From positions 7,615,001 to 7,679,000 of the forward strand of contig JAKCOZ010000020.1 in the NCBI GenBank assembly GCA_022605955.1: a stretch of 64,000 nucleotides of DNA, read 5' to 3'. The DNA is from Rallus limicola. Its lineage: Eukaryota; Chordata; Aves; Gruiformes; Rallidae. The position numbers and the translations under genes were made by a program. Numbering within the stretch: the stretch's first letter is position 1; each line of letters begins with the position of its first letter. Under the pieces are notes generated by a model. The model was not told the DNA's origin and did no database searches. It saw nothing but the letters and a program-made list of their open reading frames with translations. Shown here piece by piece: positions 61,098-64,000 of the stretch.

Positions 61098-63077
61098 ATG
61101 CTGTGGTATTTATTCACATGGCTGTGGTCACTGCTGTGGCAGCAAAACTACCGTATGCTGTATGCAGTCCTGACAGGATTTTCTACCATGTCGAAGCTGC
61201 GTCTCCTGTTCTTGTATATTATGATAACAGTCTATGATTCAGTAATATCGAGGATCGTGAACTTTTTCTGGTACTTATATGAGATCTTGCTGCCCTGTCC
61301 ATTCCTTGGACAGGGAGGGTTTAAAAACGGCAGCTGGTATGGTGGGAGTACTGCTTTCTTTTCCTTTGGGCTAAATACAACAACTCTGCTAGCAGTTTTT
61401 AAAAACTTCCAATATCCCTGGGATATTCAAACTAGCATTTTGTTGTTTTTAGCTTTGGTGCAGATGGTTCAGTTGTTGTCAAATATTAAGCAGGGGTTTA
61501 TGAATACCACTCAAGAGTTTTCTGCGAGGCCAGATAAACATGAGTGGCAGGGCATGTGGCAGAGCATGGGCAGGTACCTAGGTACTTTCTCACTTCCAAT
61601 GGCTTGGAGTTTCACTCCTGAGCAGTTACAGGACCCTGGTAAAGTTACTGCATATCTGAAAAGGAATTGCTGTAAGTTTACCAGAGAAGCACACCTTACT
61701 GCACTGTGCTGGGCCCTGGCCACTATTTACAAAACACTGCTTGATAACAGGCAGTACTGTCAGCACTGTCAGAGGGAAAGGAATGAAAACAAACCAGCAA
61801 AGACTGCAGCTGCTGCAACCCCTATGACTGGCACTGCAGCTACTGTAACTTCTGTGACTAGTACTGTGGCTACCGCAACTAGTCCAACCAATGCTGCAGC
61901 TGCTGCAACCCCTATGACTGGCACTGCAGCCACTGTAACTTCTGTGACTAGCACTGTGGCTACTGCCACTAGTCCAACCAATGCTGCAGCTACTGCCACC
62001 CCTACAGCAGATACTGCTAATAAAACAAAAAACCAACCCCCGCCAGTGTCTGTTGCTCCCGTACAAAAGAGGAAACACACAAAGAAATCAGTTCGTGTAG
62101 TGAAGGATGATGATGATGAAGCAGGGCCATCTGGAGCATCTCAGGATGGAGCAGGGCCATCTAAGGCATCTCAGGCAGAGGCAGAACCAGAGATTGTCAC
62201 ACGATCCCTGACCCTGAGTGAGCTGCGTGAGGTTCGAAAAGATTTCAGCCGCCGCCCAGGTGAGCACATCATCACCTGGTTGCTCCGATGCTGGGATCAA
62301 GGGGCCAGTAGTCTGGAATTAGATGGCAGGGAGGCCAAGCAGTTGGGATCCCTAGCTAGAGAAGGAGGCATTGACAAGGAAATTGGGAAAAAGCCAGAAA
62401 TCCTCAGCCTCTGGAGGCGACTACTGTCAAGTGTGGAGGAAAGGTATCCCATAAAGGAATATATTACATGTCACTCACCCAAGTGTAACAGCATAGAGGC
62501 AGTTATCCAGTACCTGAGAGAATTAGCTGTACGGGAGATCATTTATTATGATCTGGACAATACACAGAATCCCTCTGATCCTGATGAAGTTATATGCACC
62601 CCAGATATGTGGCGTAAGGTTGTACGAAGTGCACCAGCAGGGCACACCAATTCACTAGCATCAATAGACTGGGAGGATGCATATCCACCAACTGTAGAAC
62701 AAGTGTCCTGGCGACTCCGGAAATATGAGGACAATGTTTCCCACTCTATGATCGCAGCGGTAGAGAAACTGGTCAAACGATTTGACCAACATATGTGCAA
62801 CTCCCAACCCCTATGGGGCAATGTTGCAGCTACTAGGAGAAAGCGTCCATCATCCCAGAAGGGAGGATACAGAAGGTACACACCACGAGACACGGTGCGA
62901 GGGCAGCTGTGGTCTTACCTGCGTGACCATGGTGAGGACATGAGGAAGTGGCATATGCAGCCCACCTCAGCCCTCCAGGCACGAGTAGATGAGCTTCGAG
63001 GTAAAAGAATCGCACAACGCAATGTTGTCAGGAAGAAGGCTGCACCAGTGAGCAGCCAATACGATCAGCAACAATAG
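61098..63077 (+). CDS. gag: ERVL-like Gag polyprotein, intact ORF
   Basis: The product is 659 residues and would be the structural precursor that assembles viral cores. The ATG at 61,098 is the first in this frame after the primer site; the frame is open a few codons further up without another ATG. Residues 1-70 and about 84-130 are strongly hydrophobic and aromatic, with perhaps four membrane-type segments, unusual for Gag. About 200-225 is cysteine-rich (CC, CQHC). About 236-306 is a threonine/alanine/valine tract with a 30-residue tandem repeat. Then come a basic patch (KRKHTKK), an acidic patch (KDDDDE) and two AGPSxASQ repeats. Residues about 368-565 are helical and capsid-like, including LLRCWDQGASSLELDG. 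The C-terminus (575-650) is basic, with no CCHC zinc knuckle. It ends in TAG, directly followed in frame by pro-pol. Identification rests on position and the capsid-like part. Confidence 0.9.
   Translation: MLWYLFTWLWSLLWQQNYRMLYAVLTGFSTMSKLRLLFLYIMITVYDSVISRIVNFFWYLYEILLPCPFLGQGGFKNGSWYGGSTAFFSFGLNTTTLLAVFKNFQYPWDIQTSILLFLALVQMVQLLSNIKQGFMNTTQEFSARPDKHEWQGMWQSMGRYLGTFSLPMAWSFTPEQLQDPGKVTAYLKRNCCKFTREAHLTALCWALATIYKTLLDNRQYCQHCQRERNENKPAKTAAAATPMTGTAATVTSVTSTVATATSPTNAAAAATPMTGTAATVTSVTSTVATATSPTNAAATATPTADTANKTKNQPPPVSVAPVQKRKHTKKSVRVVKDDDDEAGPSGASQDGAGPSKASQAEAEPEIVTRSLTLSELREVRKDFSRRPGEHIITWLLRCWDQGASSLELDGREAKQLGSLAREGGIDKEIGKKPEILSLWRRLLSSVEERYPIKEYITCHSPKCNSIEAVIQYLRELAVREIIYYDLDNTQNPSDPDEVICTPDMWRKVVRSAPAGHTNSLASIDWEDAYPPTVEQVSWRLRKYEDNVSHSMIAAVEKLVKRFDQHMCNSQPLWGNVAATRRKRPSSQKGGYRRYTPRDTVRGQLWSYLRDHGEDMRKWHMQPTSALQARVDELRGKRIAQRNVVRKKAAPVSSQYDQQQ
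61804..62010 (+). repeat. 90-bp tandem repeat within gag (2.3 copies)
   Basis: A 90-bp unit beginning near CTGCAGCTGCTGCAACCCCT starts at about 61,804, repeats at about 61,894 with only a few substitutions, and a third partial copy starts at about 61,984. The period is divisible by three, so the frame is kept and each unit adds 30 Thr/Ala/Val/Ser-rich residues. Copy number probably varies between proviruses. Confidence 0.9.
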
Positions 63078-64000
63078 AGGGGCCCTGCCTCCAGCCAGGT
63101 GGAGGAGAGGGATAACCGTGTTTATTGGACTGTGTGGATCAGATGGCCTGGCATGTCAGACCCACAAGAGTACAAGGCTCTGGTGGATACTGGTGCCCAG
63201 TGTACGATAATGCCATCGAATCATGTAGGGACAGAACCTGTCAGCATTTCTGGAGTGACAGGTGGATCCCAACAATTGACTGTGTTAGAGGCTGAAGTGA
63301 GCTTAACTGGGAAGGACTGGGAGAAACACCCAATTGTGACTGGCCCAGAAGCTCCATGCATTTTAGGTATAGATTACCTCCGTAGAGGTTATTTTAAGGA
63401 CCCAAAAGGGTACCGGTGGGCTTTTGGAATAGCTGCTTTGGAGACAGAAGGCACTGAGCAATTGCGTGCCTTGCCTGGACTCTCTGATGATCCTTCTGTT
63501 GTGGGGTTATTGAAGGTTGAAGAACAGCAGGTGCCAATTGCTACAACGACGGTGCACAGGAGACAATACCGTACTAACAGGGATTCCCTGATCCCCATCC
63601 ATAAGCTGATTCGTCAACTAGAGAATCAAGGGGTGATCAGCCGAACCCGCTCACCCTTTAACAGTCCCATATGGCCAGTGCGGAAGTCCGATGGAGAGTG
63701 GAGGCTGACAGTGGATTATCGTGGCCTAAACGAAGTCACTCCAGGTATGAGTGCTGCTGTACCAGACATGCTGGAACTGCAGTATGAATTGGAGTCAAAG
63801 GCAGCCAAGTGGTATGCCACAATTGACATTGCAAATGCTTTCTTCTCAATACCACTGGCGCCAGAGTGCAGGCCACAATTTGCTTTCACTTGGAGGGGCA
63901 TCCAATACACGTGGAATCGTCTGCCCCAGGGGTGGAAACACAGCCCCACCATTTGCCATGGACTAATCCAGACCACACTGGAAAAGGGTGAAGCCCCAGA
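63078..64000 (+). CDS. pol: ERVL-like Pro-Pol, protease and N-terminal reverse transcriptase (partial)
   Basis: The frame is open from the codon after gag's TAG to the window end, 307 codons plus two bases, in the same frame as gag. Production as Gag-Pro-Pol would need UAG readthrough; a separate ATG at 63,153 is an alternative. The aspartic protease active site is LVDTGAQ at about codons 35-41, with the CILGIDYL helix motif about 62 residues later. Reverse transcriptase starts at about codon 165: the palm shows PVRKSDGEWRLTVDYRGLN, then the first catalytic aspartate in YATIDIANAFFSIPL, and LPQGWKHSPT. The YxDD motif, RNase H and integrase lie beyond the window. No disabling change is visible in this part. 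Confidence 0.93.

Larger units (their letters stand above)
60386..64000 (+). mobile_element. ERVL-like endogenous retrovirus, 5' portion
   Basis: The element comprises a 5' LTR, a tRNA-Lys primer-binding site, a gag-like ORF, a protease and the start of reverse transcriptase, all in one orientation with no frameshift or internal stop apart from the gag terminator. RT motifs place it near class III (ERVL-like, spumavirus-related) elements. The open frames and the CpG-rich U3 suggest a fairly recent insertion. The 3' half (rest of RT, RNase H, integrase, any dUTPase or env, 3' LTR) is beyond the window. Confidence 0.95.

Noticed and set aside
61511..62300. Minus-strand frames across gag, some over 100 codons and alanine/valine-rich
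   Set aside because: They are antisense shadows of the gag tandem repeat and coding sequence, with no independent evidence.

Overview
The window looks like nuclear DNA from a bird. It is AT-rich, mostly single-copy and gene-poor. Its repeats are avian: truncated CR1 LINE fragments at about 22.5, 37.1-37.5, 44.4-44.7, 58.6 and 59.1-59.5 kb, and an endogenous retrovirus whose LTR resembles the common avian class III (ERVL-like) LTRs. No bacterial or plasmid genes, rRNA, tRNA or CRISPR arrays were seen.

Layout. Positions 1 to about 29.7 kb are AT-rich non-coding DNA with ancient repeat remnants and a few splice-site-bounded candidate exons that are weak by eye. From about 29.75 to 31.56 kb there is a strong CpG island. 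At its right edge, on the minus strand, lies a plausible non-coding first exon: a YY1-type motif and a CRE half-site, then three very short upstream ORFs, then a splice donor. This suggests a gene or long non-coding RNA running leftwards. From 31.8 to 60.4 kb there is mostly non-coding DNA holding an old CR1 reverse-transcriptase fragment, a younger CR1, a MIR-like SINE remnant, a palindromic old repeat and a GCA-rich minisatellite. Two further candidate exons stand out: a plus-strand signal-peptide exon at 46.08 kb and a minus-strand terminal coding exon at 52.1 kb. None of these exons could be tied to a named gene.

The one confidently coding locus is the provirus that starts at 60,386 and runs off the right end. 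In order it has a 591-bp 5' LTR (60,386-60,976), a primer-binding site matching tRNA-Lys(CUU), an uninterrupted 659-residue Gag-like ORF (61,098-63,077), and a protease-reverse transcriptase frame open from 63,078 to the window end. Pro-pol is in the same frame as gag, behind a single UAG, which is the arrangement expected for stop-codon readthrough. Gag is unusual: its N-terminus is strongly hydrophobic and may span membranes, it has a 30-residue tandem repeat, and it lacks a CCHC zinc knuckle.

The most curious observation away from the provirus is a 21-bp segment at 37,306-37,326. It is identical to the last 21 bp of the LTR, stops exactly at the LTR's terminal CA, and sits inside an old CR1 reverse-transcriptase sequence. 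The CR1 reading frame resumes cleanly if the segment is ignored.
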